From positions 2,976,001 through 3,040,000 of the forward strand of contig OZ218957.1 in the NCBI GenBank assembly GCA_965112735.1: a stretch of 64,000 nucleotides of DNA, given 5' to 3'. The stretch is from Phaeosaccion multiseriatum. Its lineage: Eukaryota > Ochrophyta, other classes. The notes beneath the pieces are model-generated. The model saw only the letters and a list, made by a program, of their open reading frames with translations. It did not search any database and was not told the DNA's origin. A program made the position numbers and the translations under genes. This document shows, piece after piece, positions 1-10,980 of the stretch (positions within the stretch are counted from its first letter, which is position 1; each line of letters starts with the position of its first letter).

Positions 1-889
1 GACGAGAATGGCGTGTGGGACCGCCCCCTCGGCTTGGGAGGAGTATGGGGCGGTATGGTGCGCAGGTGCGTGTATGTGTGTGAGCATGTGTCTGCGTGTG
101 TGTGTGCGTGTGTGTGCGTGTGTGTGTGTGTGTGGAGGAATAGAATGAGAGTGACAATGTAGATATATTTCCTGGATCGATCACAGGGCATGCCAACATC
201 GCTGTAACCCAACACCTCTCTCTCTCACCCCTTGACCTTCCTCGCTTCCCTCCCCCCCTCTCTCCCTCCCTTCCTCGCTCGCTCCCTCCTTCCTTCCCTC
301 CCTCCCTCAATCCCTCCCTCCCCTCAGCTGGCTGAGGGACCTGCTGCCAGACGACGCCCACTCGATATGCAAGGACAGAGTTCACCTCCTCGTCATGAGA
401 GTACGTCTATGGCCCCCTCCTTATCGGCGACTTGTAACCGACTTTGAGTCGAAAGACGACCTTATCGACGCGCTCATGGCATCTGTCCACGTGCCCTACT
501 TTATGAACAAACGCTTCTCAGCACGCTACAGAGGCAAGCGGTACCTGGATGGGTCCTTCCGGGCGAGTCGGGAGAAGCTCTCGCTCGGGCTCGGTCAAAG
601 GCACACCGCATGGTTCCATCACACGGCTGATCCCCAAGTGGACACCAAAGAGATGGGCGGGTTTTTGGCTCTCACCACGCGAGAGGGCTTGCTGCAGATG
701 AGAGGGAAGGGATATGCGTATGTGGAGAGGCTGCGAAGAGAGGGGCAGCTCGACTTCCTGCCGCAGAGGGAGGGGAGGGGCGGCGGGAACGGTGAGGGTA
801 GCAGCACGAGGAGGAGCGTGGAGGGGGGAGAGAAGGAGGAGGACCAAGCCGCAGCAGCAGGAGCAGTTGGTGATGCAGCGGCACGATGA
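1..889 (+). CDS. Patatin-like phospholipase (PNPLA-type), 3' part only
   Basis: Two exons are visible, 1-65 and 328-889 (stop TGA), joined by a GT-AG intron. The phases agree (AG|C gives Ser). The joined protein contains a LLPDDAH block matching the LPEDAH block of animal adiponutrin/ATGL-type patatins, then SVHVPYF and YRGKRYLDGSF, which is the patatin region around the catalytic Asp (DG motif). The oxyanion loop and the GXSXG serine nucleophile should lie upstream of the window, so catalysis cannot be verified here. The family hydrolyses acyl esters of triacylglycerol or phospholipids. The tail is low-complexity (G, R, E, A) and ends in a VGDAAA peptide that comes from the dispersed TTGGTGAT motif. 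The C-terminus after about position 740 is not conserved, and further splicing into the following CAG-rich region is possible. Confidence 0.72.
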
Positions 890-1111
890 CAGCGCGGGAG
901 GGCGAGAGAGGGAGGGGAGTCGGCCCGACCAAGCCACTGTCTGTATGATGCTTCCTCCGAAGCTCCCGCGAGCAGCAGACGACTGCCTCGGTACTGTGAG
1001 AGGCACCTCAGAGGCTCGGCCAAGGGCATGCAGGCAAAGGAAGGGAAGGGAGTGGAAAGTCGCTCTCTTTTGGCATGGCGGCAGGGTGCGCAGGCAGAAA
1101 CCGGTAGCACC

Positions 1112-1330
1112 ACCACCACCACCACCAGGAGCATCAGCATCAGCAGCAGCGGCAGCAGCACCAGCAGCAGCAGCAGCAGCAGCAGGAGCAGGAGCAGGAG
1201 CAGCAGAGCAGCAGTAGCAGCAGCAGCAATGGCAGTGGCAGGACCAGTCACACCCGCAGCAGCAGTAGCAGTAGCAGCAGCAGCACCACCACCACGAACT
1301 CGGCTGCGGCAGCAGCAGTAGTAGTTTGTA
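1112..1330 (+). repeat. CAG/CAC trinucleotide-rich low-complexity tract
   Basis: Imperfect CAC, CAG, CAT and AGC triplets run for about 200 bases. All frames read as poly-Ser, poly-Ala or poly-Gln, so coding potential cannot be judged. It could be 3' UTR or intron of the patatin-like gene. Nothing else recognisable lies between 890 and 1944; A-rich sequence occurs near 1733-1752. Confidence 0.6.
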
Positions 1331-1944
1331 GTACAGCAGCATGGGCGGTGGAAGCAAGACCAGGGTTGAGGCAAGGGGCACGACCTTCCCCATCCAGGAC
1401 ATAACCGTGCTGGGATAGGTCATGCCCGTATGCCCGTGCTCGGAAAGGGTGGAAGGTTTGACAGATCAAACGGGGCAGGACCCTTTGACTACGCACTGGG
1501 AAAGGAGACTAGGTCATGCCCATATGCGTAGGGCAGGGCCTTCGGCTTGGACCTGCAGTACCGCCCAGCTACCCACCCGCACGTTCATTTTTTCCCAGTC
1601 GGATGGTCCTGCCTGACTGCCTACCCCTTGGCCCGTCTTCAGGGGCTTGAGGACCACCTGTGTGCGGGGGATAGGCTCGTAGGACTGTAGGTTGTAGAGG
1701 AAATTAGATGAAGGAGGCGAAGGAGGCTGAAAAAATAAAAAAATAAAAAATGAAACAGAATTGTCATCTGTGAATTTACTGCCAACAAGCCAGAACTGAA
1801 ACTCCATTAGAGCCACCATTTTGCCAACACAAAGCGTTGGACACAAAAACACAGCCAAGACCAGCTCCATAAGGAGTGTGAGCAGCGAGAAGCAGCAGTG
1901 AGAGAAGCGTACGTTTCCTGGGTGGGAACGCCCTTCGTCGGAAC

Positions 1945-2747
1945 ATGGGGAAGAAGAGGACCGCGAAGGGGGGAGAGGCGAGTGCCGAAGGCGTGGCTCG
2001 CTCGCCGGGAACCAAAAGCAGCGGGGGGAGGCAGTACTCATCGGATGGACCGCTCTCCCAAGTAGGCAAGAAGACCATGCTATGGACGTCACTGGTGGTG
2101 GTGCTTGGCGGCATTTGGGGCGCCAAGGTGGCTTTCCTGTGGGGCGCGGGCGATGCGACTTGTTCAAGCAATTGTAATAAGAAGGGTGGACAAGATGATG
2201 CTGCTACCGATCAGAAGAGTGACGCGCTGGACTCTATGGCTAGGAACAACGGCGGCTGGGCGACTGATCCTGAGTGAGTGTGTGTGCACAACGATCCATC
2301 CCACTCAGAAGCTGATGCCTTGCCTCGTTGCTGTCTCAGTCAAGAGATTAACGCCCTGTCCCCCCCCGCCCCGCCCACCTCCTTTACCGCCTTCCTTCCT
2401 TGTGGTGCAACCCTCCCTCCCTTCCCCCCCTGCGCCGCCAATCAATCTATCCCTCTCTCATTCCATCCTCCCTACCCTCTACACAAACTCCGCACACCAC
2501 CACCAAACAACAACAGCGCTGCGTCCCTCATGGGCAGCGACACCTGCGACTTCGACCGAGTGCACTACGCAGACATCTCTGTCGAGGACTTCCAGGAGCA
2601 TTATCTCGGGCAGAAGCCGCTCCTCATCACCGGCTACCTTGATGCCAAGTGGGACGCTCGCAAGAAGAACCACTGGTCTAGGTCCAGGATGGCGGCTTTT
2701 CAGGGCGGGGTTAGTACCAAGGTAAGGCGTGTGGTCATGTGTATGTA

Positions 2748-2805
<58 letters not shown>

Positions 2806-5527
2806 GTATGTGTTGAGAGAGAGACGGGGTTGGGGGGGGTGGGAAAGGAAGAGAAAAGCAGGAGGAGAGAGAGAGGGAAGAGAGGGGGGGGGGGGAGAGG
2901 GAGAGGAAGGGCTAGAGCAGAGGAGAGAAGAACGTGAGTGGTGGGGCGAAGGGTAGAGACATTTGTCACTCGCCATCCCAATACGCTCACGCGCTCACCC
3001 CCGTCTGTCTTCCACCTTAATGCACCGACCCCCCCCCCTTCCAACCCTGTAACAACAGGTGTCCTCAGGCAGTGCCATTGTGTACAGCGGCGGCAACAGT
3101 GCGCGCTCCACGAGCCTCGGCCAATACCTAAGCGACATCAAGATGAACGCCACGCAGCAGACCATCACAGTCGGCAGCCCCCCTAGCAACTCCAAGCGCT
3201 CCACCTCGGGCAGTGCTGAGGCCGTGCCGCAGGTGTGTTCTGTTCTGTTGCACCCCTTCTTCTCCCCCTCTCCTTGTCTCTATCTCTCTTCATGTCGCTC
3301 TCCCCCCTCTGCCCGCCCCCCCCTCTCTTCCTATCTCTCTCTCTCTCTCTTTCTCTCTCAACCTCTCTCGCCATCCCGCTTCCTCTCTCTCTCACACACG
3401 CACGCCCTCCCCCCTCCCCCCCCCCTCTCTCTTCTTGGCAGGGCTCTGCGTCAGAGGGGAGCGCCAGAGACTTCAACTTCGACGTGCGCTTCTTTGACAA
3501 TAACCCCTCCCTCAAAAAGGGTACGTAACGTTACTTGTGCTTGAGTGCGTGTGTGCGTGTGTGTTAGTATGTATGTGTATATATATGTGTGTGTATGTGG
3601 TGTGCGTATGTGTGCGTGCGCGTGGATGGACAGCGGTAGAAGTGGGGGAGCCACGACCTCTGAAAGTTGTGCTCCGATGTTGGCGCTCACTCTAGTCCTT
3701 CTCTCCCTCCCTCCCTCCCTCCCTCCCTCCCACAACACCCAGACTTCGAGACCCCCGACCTCTTCACCTCCACCTTCATGCCGAAGAGCGCCACTTACCA
3801 CGGCCAAGGCTGGAACATGCTCTCCCTCGGTGCTTCTCGAAGCGGTCTTCCCTGGCATGTACACGGAGAGACATGGATTGGGCTTGTCTATGGCATCAAG
3901 CGGTGGGGTGTGTACGAGCCTGGCAACTCCCCTCCCGCCCAAGCCGAGGTCAAGGCCAAATATCACCCTATGATGGGGTCGTACGAGTGGTTCACAGAGG
4001 TCTTGCCCTTGATTGAACCCCTTGCGGCAGAAGGGAGGAAGGCGTACGACGCGGCAGGAGGAAGGCCACCTGTCGTGGAGGGGGAAGGGGCGCGAGGGCC
4101 GGGAGGGGCGGGTACGATTCGTGAGATTGGCACCACGCCGCTGCACTGCATTCAGCACGCGGGGGACATCGTCTATCTCCCGGCAGCGTTCAAGCACATG
4201 ACCATGAACGTGGGGGAGGCCATTGGAGTCGGTGGGCAGATGCAGTACGAGACGGACGTAAGGCTGAAGCATGCGTTGGACGCCTTGGAGTACTCCCCCT
4301 TCGACTTTGAGGCTCTGACCAATGCGGGGCTCACCAACGCTCATAAGATGATGTACGTGAGGGATGCGCTGAGAGAGAGGAGAGAGAGAGACGCGCAAGA
4401 GGCAGCGGATGCGATGGATGAGGAGGATGATGACTCCGAGGACGAGTCTGAGGACGAGGACGAGAGGGAGGAGGGGGAAGAGAGGCAGCCGCCACCGAAG
4501 ACCGCGGAGCAGCTTCAGTGGGAGAGGCAGCAGGAGGAGGAGTGGCACGCGTTGGCGGACACTTCCGTCGAGTTCTTTACACGGGCGGTGGCGGTGAAAC
4601 CTGGCCATCCCGAGGTGCGGCTCTTGTTGGCGGAGACCATGCAGAACGGAGGGGACATGGAGTCGGCGAGGGCGGTGGTAATGGAGCTCGTGGACATGTT
4701 GGTGACCGCTACCGAACGAGTTCCTGTGGGTGAGTAAGGGGTGGGTGGGTGGGTGCGGAGAGGGGAGGAGGCGGGGAGGAGAGGAGAGGAGAGGGGAGGG
4801 GAGAGAGGGAAGGAGGCGGGCGGGGGCTGTAGGTATGTAACCGAGTGCGCTTTCTCATGCTTTTTCGTGTTGTCAACCCCGCCAACGTCACGCCTCACAC
4901 TGTTCACCGTCCATTCTTCTTTCCTTCCTCCCTTCCTTCCCTCGCCCCTGCCGCTGCTGCCTCCGCCGTGCCGTGTCTGAACTCCCCCCCCCCCTCCACC
5001 CAACCCTCACCCACCCCCACCCTTCAGCCACAACATCAGTGGTGCTGCTGAACTGTGCGCGTTTCTTCATGACCGCCAACTTCAACCAAGAGGCCTACGA
5101 TGTTCTCAACGTCATCTTAGGGTTGGTGCATGACTACGCAGACGCTCTTGTGGACTACGGCGAGGTATCGGCTCGTCTGCAGAGGTTTGACGAGGCGGAT
5201 TTGGCGTTTGCCAAGGCGTTGTCTCTGCTGCCGCCCGGGGATACGAACTGCAAAAGTCGGCAGGCTTGGGCCCATCGGGAGAGACAGCTGCATGAGGAAG
5301 GGGGGGTGTACGAGGAGGAAGATGAGGAGGAGGATGATGATGAGGAGGAGGATGAGGAGGAGGATGGGGAGGAGGACGACGACGACGGCGAGGAGGAGGA
5401 GGAGGAGGAGGAGGAGGAGGAGGAGGAGGAGGAGGCGGAGGAGGAGGAGGAGATGGGGAAGGGGAGTATGGGGCCGTCAGCTCCGCGGGTAGCGGCGGCA
5501 GCGGCGGCAGCGGCGCTTGGCGCATAA
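1945..5527 (+). CDS. Membrane-anchored JmjC-domain protein with TPR-like C-terminus
   Basis: Six exons: 1945-2273, 2538-2721, 3059-3232, 3442-3520, 3743-4729, 5028-5527 (750 aa). The ATG opens a short basic N-terminus followed by one hydrophobic helix (TMLWTSLVVVLGGIWG), so the protein is probably a type II membrane protein of the ER or Golgi. A cupin/JmjC fold follows. HGE near residues 296-298 and His near 407 (AAFKHMTMN) fit the HxD/E...H iron triad, and Lys near 308 (GIKRW) fits the 2-oxoglutarate ligand. All key residues are present, so activity as an Fe(II)/2OG oxygenase (hydroxylase or demethylase) is plausible; the substrate is unknown. The C-terminal part contains acidic stretches and helical, TPR-like segments (NFNQEAYDVLNVILG, FDEADLAFAKALSLL) and ends in a long poly-Glu tract. 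Introns are GT-, GA- and CT-rich. Confidence 0.85.
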
Positions 5528-6558
5528 TGAGATTGAAGCTTTGGGCTTTGATCGTGGTGGAGCTTTTGAGAGAGGGATTGAGGAGGGGAGGTGGTGGCGC
5601 TTCTGCTGCACTGCTGCACTGCTGCTTGTCCGTCGCTGGAAGGTTTTCAAGTACATACTGAGACTGTGGGATAGTAACGGACCTGTGTTTGTTCCAGTGG
5701 GGGGCTGGAACAAGACCTATCTATATCGAATGAATGAAGAATAATACATGTGAATTAATTACGTAAAGATTTACCGCGATGTCGCGGTTGAATGGCACCT
5801 TTGACGCCCTGTGATTCGAATTTGACGTCTTGATTTTTGACAATACCCTTTGACCATCTGTGATCTGACTTTTTGACCAAATTTCATCTGATGGGAACAA
5901 ATGACGTCAAAGGTGATCAAAGTGCGTCAAAGTGGGTCAAACAGTGGTTCAGAGTGGGTCAAACAGTAGGTCAGAGTGGGCAGTCAAAAGAGGGCTTAAA
6001 GTCGTATCACGGGGCGTCAAAAGTGCCATTCAACCGCGAAATCGTGGTGAGGCAGGAGGGACAGAGTTAATAAGAAAGGAAATGTGAGCTCTTTTTTGTA
6101 CGCATTTTTCAACTCTACACCATTATTTATCGCGTTTATAGAAAGGAAAATATTGGTTGAAGATTGTTTTTTCCCCTCCCCCTTTCGACGGTCCCCCTCG
6201 CTCCCACCCCACCATCGATCTCCCCTTCCTTCCTGCTCCCATCCACCCGCCAAGCTATGCGCCATTCGTTATCGTCGGTTCCCGTATAAAAAAAAAGCGA
6301 ATCTCGCTCATACCCAACAACGGCTTATACTTCGCCACTTCGATAGCCCACTCCGCATGTCCACTCCCTCGTTCATTGCTTGTCTCACCACTCTCCCCCT
6401 CTATCTCCGCCACCGAGAAGGGGGAAGTGGGGGGAGACGCCCGTACTCACTTGTACCAACCCACCCACCCACCCGCTCCCCCTCCTCCTCCTCCTCCTCC
6501 TCCTGCTGCTGCTGCTGCTGTCTCAATAATTCACAGAACTACCCAGATATTACAACAG
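5528..6558. other. Convergent intergenic spacer
   Basis: Spacer between two convergent genes, holding the foldback element described separately. The rest (6049-6558) is AT-rich sequence followed by C-rich simple sequence with CCT and CTG triplets at 6478-6523. No gene is supported. Confidence 0.6.
5773..6048. mobile_element. MITE-like foldback element with 48-bp terminal inverted repeats
   Basis: The first 48 bases (5773-5820) match the reverse complement of the last 48 (6001-6048) with six mismatches; both ends contain TCGCGGTTGAATGGCAC. The 276-bp element has no ORF of its own. Its interior is built from many GTCAAA/TTTGAC hexamers, many of them GTCAAAG or GGTCAAA, so nearly the whole element can fold back. 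It is more AT-rich than its surroundings and sits in the tail-to-tail spacer between the JmjC gene and the Q/G-rich gene. No clear target-site duplication is visible (flanks AAAGATTT and GAGGCAGG), so the exact ends may be off by a few bases. I saw no second copy in the window. Confidence 0.8.
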
Positions 6559-8641
6559 TTAGCGCCAGTCGGTGTTCTGGCTGTAGCCCCCCGTTTGCTG
6601 CTGATACGGCGGCTGCTGCCCCCCCTGCTGCGCCATTCCAGGCTGCCCCTGCCCCTGCCCGGGTTGCCCCTGCCCCTGCTGCTGAGCACTGCCCCCGTGC
6701 TGCTGCTGCTGCGGTACGTAATGGCTTTGCTGCTGATGCCCGCCCTGCTGATGCATCATCCCTCCACCCCAGCCCTGCCCAGCCGCCGCCGCAGCGGGGT
6801 GGTGCGGTTGCTGCCCTCCTCCATAGGCCGTGTTCCACCCTCCGTGCTGCTGGCCCCGCCCGTCCCCGGCCTGGTCCATACCGCCGTAGCTGCTCTGCCC
6901 CTGCGCATGTTGGTCATACATGGCAGACACTCCGCCCTGCTGCCCCCCGGGGGCTACCACCTGGCCTGCCCCGCCCCCCTGGGGCTTGCCGCCATCGGAG
7001 CCCCCACCCACCCCTCCGGGAACACCGGGGACACCCCCGGACCCCCCTCCCCCTGCTCCTGCTCCTGCCTGTTGGCCCACTCCACCAACGCCACCAATGC
7101 CCATGGGACCGGCCCCTCCCGCCCCACCTGCCCCTGGCTGTGGCATGCCTTGCCCGCCTCCTGGCTGCTGCTGCATGGCGCCAAAGTCGTGCTGCTGTGC
7201 GGCATGCTGTTGACCATACTGACTCTGCTGCGGCTGCCCAGCATGCCCGGCATGCTGCTGCTGCTGCCCATAGGCGTCCATCCCGCCCGCTCCTGGCGCT
7301 CCATACATGCTCATGCTAGCAGCGCTGTAGCCCGTCGGGTCCGCATACCCCCTTGGCATGTGCTGCTGCTGCTGTCCGGCGTGCTGCTGCTGTTGTCCAT
7401 ACCCTCCTCGCCCTCCTGCCTGGTAGCCCCCCTGCTGGGTGGGGTACTGAGGAGGGTAAAAGTACGGCGCCGCCTGCTGGGAGTAGTACATGCCGCTGTT
7501 GTACGGCGTCTGTTGCGAGTAGCTCGGGTAGCCCCCGGGCTGCTGCGGCTGCTGCTGCATACCTCCTCCCTGCGGGTTACCGTAGCCCTGCTGGGGCTGT
7601 TGTGCCTGCTGCTGCGCTTGCTGTTGAGCCTGCTGGTGCTGGGGTCCACCCCCTCCTCCGCTGCTCGTTCCGTACTTGTTACCATGGAAGCCTCCGCTGT
7701 AGCCTCCGCCCCCTCCTTGGTGCTTGTTCTTGCCTCCCCCCCCTCCTCCTCCTCCTCCCCCTCCTCCTCCTCCTCCTCCTCCTCCTCCTCCCCCTCCTCC
7801 TCCGCTTCCCCCTCCTCCCCCGCCCTGCTGCGAGTGGTCTGAGTGCTTATCATTCGAAGACGACCCTCCCCCCTGGGAAGAACCCTTTCCAGACGATTGG
7901 CTTGCCCCTTGCTGCGCCTGGGGAGCCGGAGTCGACTGCGCAGCCTGGGCCGCCTGAGCTGCTGCTGCCGCCGATGCCGCTGCCGCTGCCGAAGCAGCCG
8001 CCGCCGCCTGCTGCTGCTGCTGCTGCTGCTGCTGTGCCTGCTGCTGCTGCTGGGCCTGTGCCTGGGCAGCGGCAACTTGCTGCTGCCTCTTGTCAATCTC
8101 CGCCTCGAGCTCGTGCACTTGCTTGACATTGGTGAGGGGAGGCAGGCCCGGGGGAGGCCCTGCACCTCCACTTCCTCCTCCAGCTCCTCCACCTCCGCTG
8201 GCCGGGGTTGAGGCGCTGCTTGCATTGTACGCCTGCTTGCTCGAGCCCCCTCCCCCTCCTGCGGCTCCTCCTCCTCCCGAGGGGGTGTTACCAGCCGCGA
8301 GAGTGGACAGCACGCTGCTGCTGCTGCTGGAGCCGTCCGTCGCGGCTTTATCATCCTTTGTACTCTTATCCTCCCCTCCTCCCCACGCGCTCGTCTCCCC
8401 GCCAGTGGAAGCGCCCCACCGCCCTCCTGCCTGCTGTTGCTGTGGGGTCGTTGTCTGTTGTTGCTTTTGCGGCTGCTGCTTCTGCTGCTGTTGCTGTTGC
8501 GGTGCCACACCCTGCTGGGCACTGCTGCTGCTGCTGCTGTCGTCCGCGAAGGACCCAAAGCTACCAAAGCCGAAGCTCGTGTCTCCACCGCTGCCCAATG
8601 AGTTCCACTTGCCCATGCTCAAGCCCTCTTGCTCGGGCACT

Positions 8642-8677
<36 letters not shown>

Positions 8678-8705
8678 GCTTGCTGTGTCTGTTGGGGCTG
8701 CTGTG

Positions 8706-8738
<33 letters not shown>

Positions 8739-10399
8739 GTTGCTTGTGCTCCACCTGCTGCTGGTACAAAGGCTGCTCTGCAAGCACCTGCTCCGGCTGC
8801 TGCGGCTGGCGGGGAGAGGCCGACAACGGAGCGGACGCCAGAGGCGAGGTCATTCCCCCCGCCGCTAATGGTGAGGGCGGCACACTCAAGTCTTCCTCTT
8901 GCTGCGCAGAGGCGGAAGGAGTGCCGGTTGTTGCTCCTGTTGGTGATACAGCGGCTGGCGCAGCAGCTGGGGTGGACGCAGCGGCAGGCGCTGGGATGGC
9001 GGCAGGTGGCGCTGGTGGTTGAATAGGCTTTCCACGGATAATAGTCGAGCTTCCTCGGCTCCACGCGGAGGTGGTGGGGAGAACGGGAATTGCAGCAGCG
9101 GCCTCCGCGGCCTCTTGGGCAGCCTTCGCCTCTTTCGACTGTCCTCCTCCGCCTCCTCCTCGGCCCTTGGGAGAAGGTTGCCGCTGTGTGGGTGCTTGTT
9201 GTTGTTGTTGTTGATGACTCCCCCCAGTAGCTGCTTTTGGTGAGGAAGAAGCAGTCGTCGCCACCACTGGTTGCTGCTCTGCCTCCACTCCTCCCCACCC
9301 CCCTGCCTCTCCCCCAGATGCCGCACTCGAATCCCAGCCCCCTTCTGAGGACTGAGTAGCAGAAGCAGAAGCAGGTGTAGGAGCAGCAGCGGACGGAGTA
9401 GCGGTACTTGCAGCCACCATTGGGGAAGCAGCAGCAGACGCCCAGGACTTGCCGGCCGCCGCTGCCCAGCTGCCCTGCGCCGGAGCGGATGTGGTGGGGG
9501 CTGCTGGAGTTGTTGATGACGCCCCGCCTCCTCCTACCGACCGACTTGAGCCGTCCGATGGCGCGACACCAGCGGCAGCGGCATCTCCTCCTCCTCCGGC
9601 GACAGGGGTCGCACCTGCCCCCGGTGCTCCCCACGCCTTGGCAGGCGCAGCAGCTACGGTTCTCGGCTGCTGCTGATATGACTGCTGCTGCTGCTGCCCC
9701 TGTCCACCGGGAGGCCCTAACCCGCGGCCCCCGGGGCGACCTCCGCCTCTGCCTCCTCCTCCCTCACCGCCTTCGTACCGCCCGCCGCCCGAGGAAGGAG
9801 GCGCACTCCGCCCCCTGCCGGCAGATCCATAGCCTCGAGCCCCCCCGCGCCCTCCCGCAGCGTCCCCGTCGATCCTCACGCCTTGCATTTTGTCATTGAG
9901 GCCTCGTCCTCCTCGGGAATCGGACCTTCCTCCTCCTCTTCCACCTCCACCGCCGCCGCCGCTCTCCTTCTTGACAGTCTTGCCCTTCTTCGCGGATCCC
10001 TTGGTCTCCCACACCATGCCTGCGTCGTCCTCCCACCACTTCTCAATCTGCTGCGTTATCTTGTCATGGTCCTTGTTATTTTCCCTCCAGGCGTCTTCAA
10101 TCTCGTCGTTCGAGATGCCCTCTGGGCAGAGGTCTCGGTACTGAATGGTTTTTATCAAAACAACCGACCAGCAGGAAAGCAACAAAAACAGAGGTAAGTA
10201 GTAGCGGTGAGGGTGAGGTGGCCGATTGCGAGAGCTGAGTCCGTCGTCGAGAACAGCGCGCTGCGGAGAAGGTGATTTTCAACCCACAACGGACCAACCA
10301 GTAAGCACCAGCAGAGTTCGCAAGCGACAGAAGCCGGTACAGTACAGAGGAACACACATTCCTGCCATCGACCTCGCTCACAGGCAAGGCATCCACCAT
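6559..10399 (-). CDS. Q/G-rich protein with N-terminal CUE/UBA-like domain (Def1-like)
   Basis: Proposed exons are 10382-10399 (MVDALP) and 6559-10140 (1,199 aa). The long exon is open throughout. The tiny first exon is inferred: it gives an ATG, a GTGAGC donor and phase 0 against an ATTCAG acceptor. The first 65 residues (CPEGISNDEIEDAWRENN, then IEKWWEDD...VWETK, then a Lys-rich run) resemble the ubiquitin-binding CUE domain at the start of yeast and fungal Def1, which links stalled RNA polymerase II to degradation. This is a resemblance only; an RNA-granule or other UBA protein is equally possible. The remaining ~1,100 residues are low-complexity: RGG-like patches, poly-Ser, poly-Gln, one long poly-Gly run (near 7740-7820) and a Q/G/Y/P-rich prion-like C-terminus. 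An AVSPT peptide near 8940 comes from the antisense dispersed motif. Confidence 0.6.
7736..7822 (-). repeat. Coding GGA/GGG array (poly-Gly)
   Basis: A CCT-triplet array on the + strand is translated on the - strand as an almost pure glycine run inside the Q/G-rich protein. It is in frame, so the array can change length without breaking the gene. Confidence 0.8.
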
Positions 10400-10949
10400 C
10401 CCCTCCCCCTTTCCTCATCCCCGCTCCACCTGCCACCTCCACCTCCCGAAGATACTCCCCACCGAGGAACAAGCTCGACTACAGCAACTGTACCTTCAGA
10501 ATAGCCCTGGAGGCCTCGGGGTTACTGCCGATGTGCCGCCCACCATTGGGCTGCCGCTGCTGCGGCCTGACGGAAGCCATGCGCGCCGCAAAGTCGCTCA
10601 GTCGTTCAAGTCTTGACCCGTCAAAATTGAACAAAACAATTCAAAGGCTCCCACGGCAACCACCCAAGCTCCCTATTCCCCTGCTAAAACCGCGGCTGCT
10701 CCGCCCCCCCTGCTCCACACCAGTACCCCTCCTTCTTACTCCGTTCCTTTATACACACACTATCCTCTCGTTCAAGTCCGCGACTTCTTCCTCGCCCACC
10801 ACAAGCCCAGCGAGGGAAAACCCCGGTGGGACACCTTTACTCTTACCAGGAAAGACAACACTTTGCAGAGGAGAGAGATAGCAGAGAGAAATAAAAGAGG
10901 AAGCAAGACGCTGAGGAAGAGAAAGAGGGGGACATTTAATTTGTTTTAA
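10145..10949 (+). CDS. Hypothetical small basic protein
   Basis: A single frame is coding-like from about 10384 to 10949. It contains LPTEEQARLQQLYLQNSPGG, then PPTIGLPLLRPDG, then VQVRDFFLAHHKPSEGKPRW and a very basic end (RKRKRGTFNLF, stop TAA at 10947). No ATG precedes it in frame. The best model uses ATG 10145, exon 10145-10193 (consensus AG|GTAAGT), acceptor at 10383, exon 10384-10592, then 10647-10949 (186 aa). An in-frame TGA at 10614 forces either a 54-nt intron (10593-10646, weak GTCGCT donor) or readthrough. I do not recognise the family; the basic C-terminus suggests nucleic-acid or ribosome binding. Its 5' end overlaps the proposed first exon and intron of the Q/G-rich gene on the other strand, so one of the two 5' models may be wrong. 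The stop lies 31 bases before the aminotransferase ATG. Confidence 0.42.
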
Positions 10950-10980
10950 TTCGAAGAAGGGAGGGGGCTTGTTGTCCACC

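Noticed and set aside
518-1423. Long - strand ORFs opposite the patatin-like gene
   Set aside because: They are leucine-, serine- and cysteine-rich mirror translations of CAG/CTG repeats and of the real exon; no protein-like segments.
1514-2167. 217-aa - strand ORF upstream of the JmjC gene
   Set aside because: It overlaps the JmjC first exon, shows no domain-like segment and has an FFIFLFF stretch from poly-A/T sequence.
6084-7842. + strand Pro/Leu-rich ORFs opposite the Q/G-rich gene
   Set aside because: They are antisense reading of a GC-rich low-complexity exon; the - strand frame is longer, continuous and starts with a folded domain.
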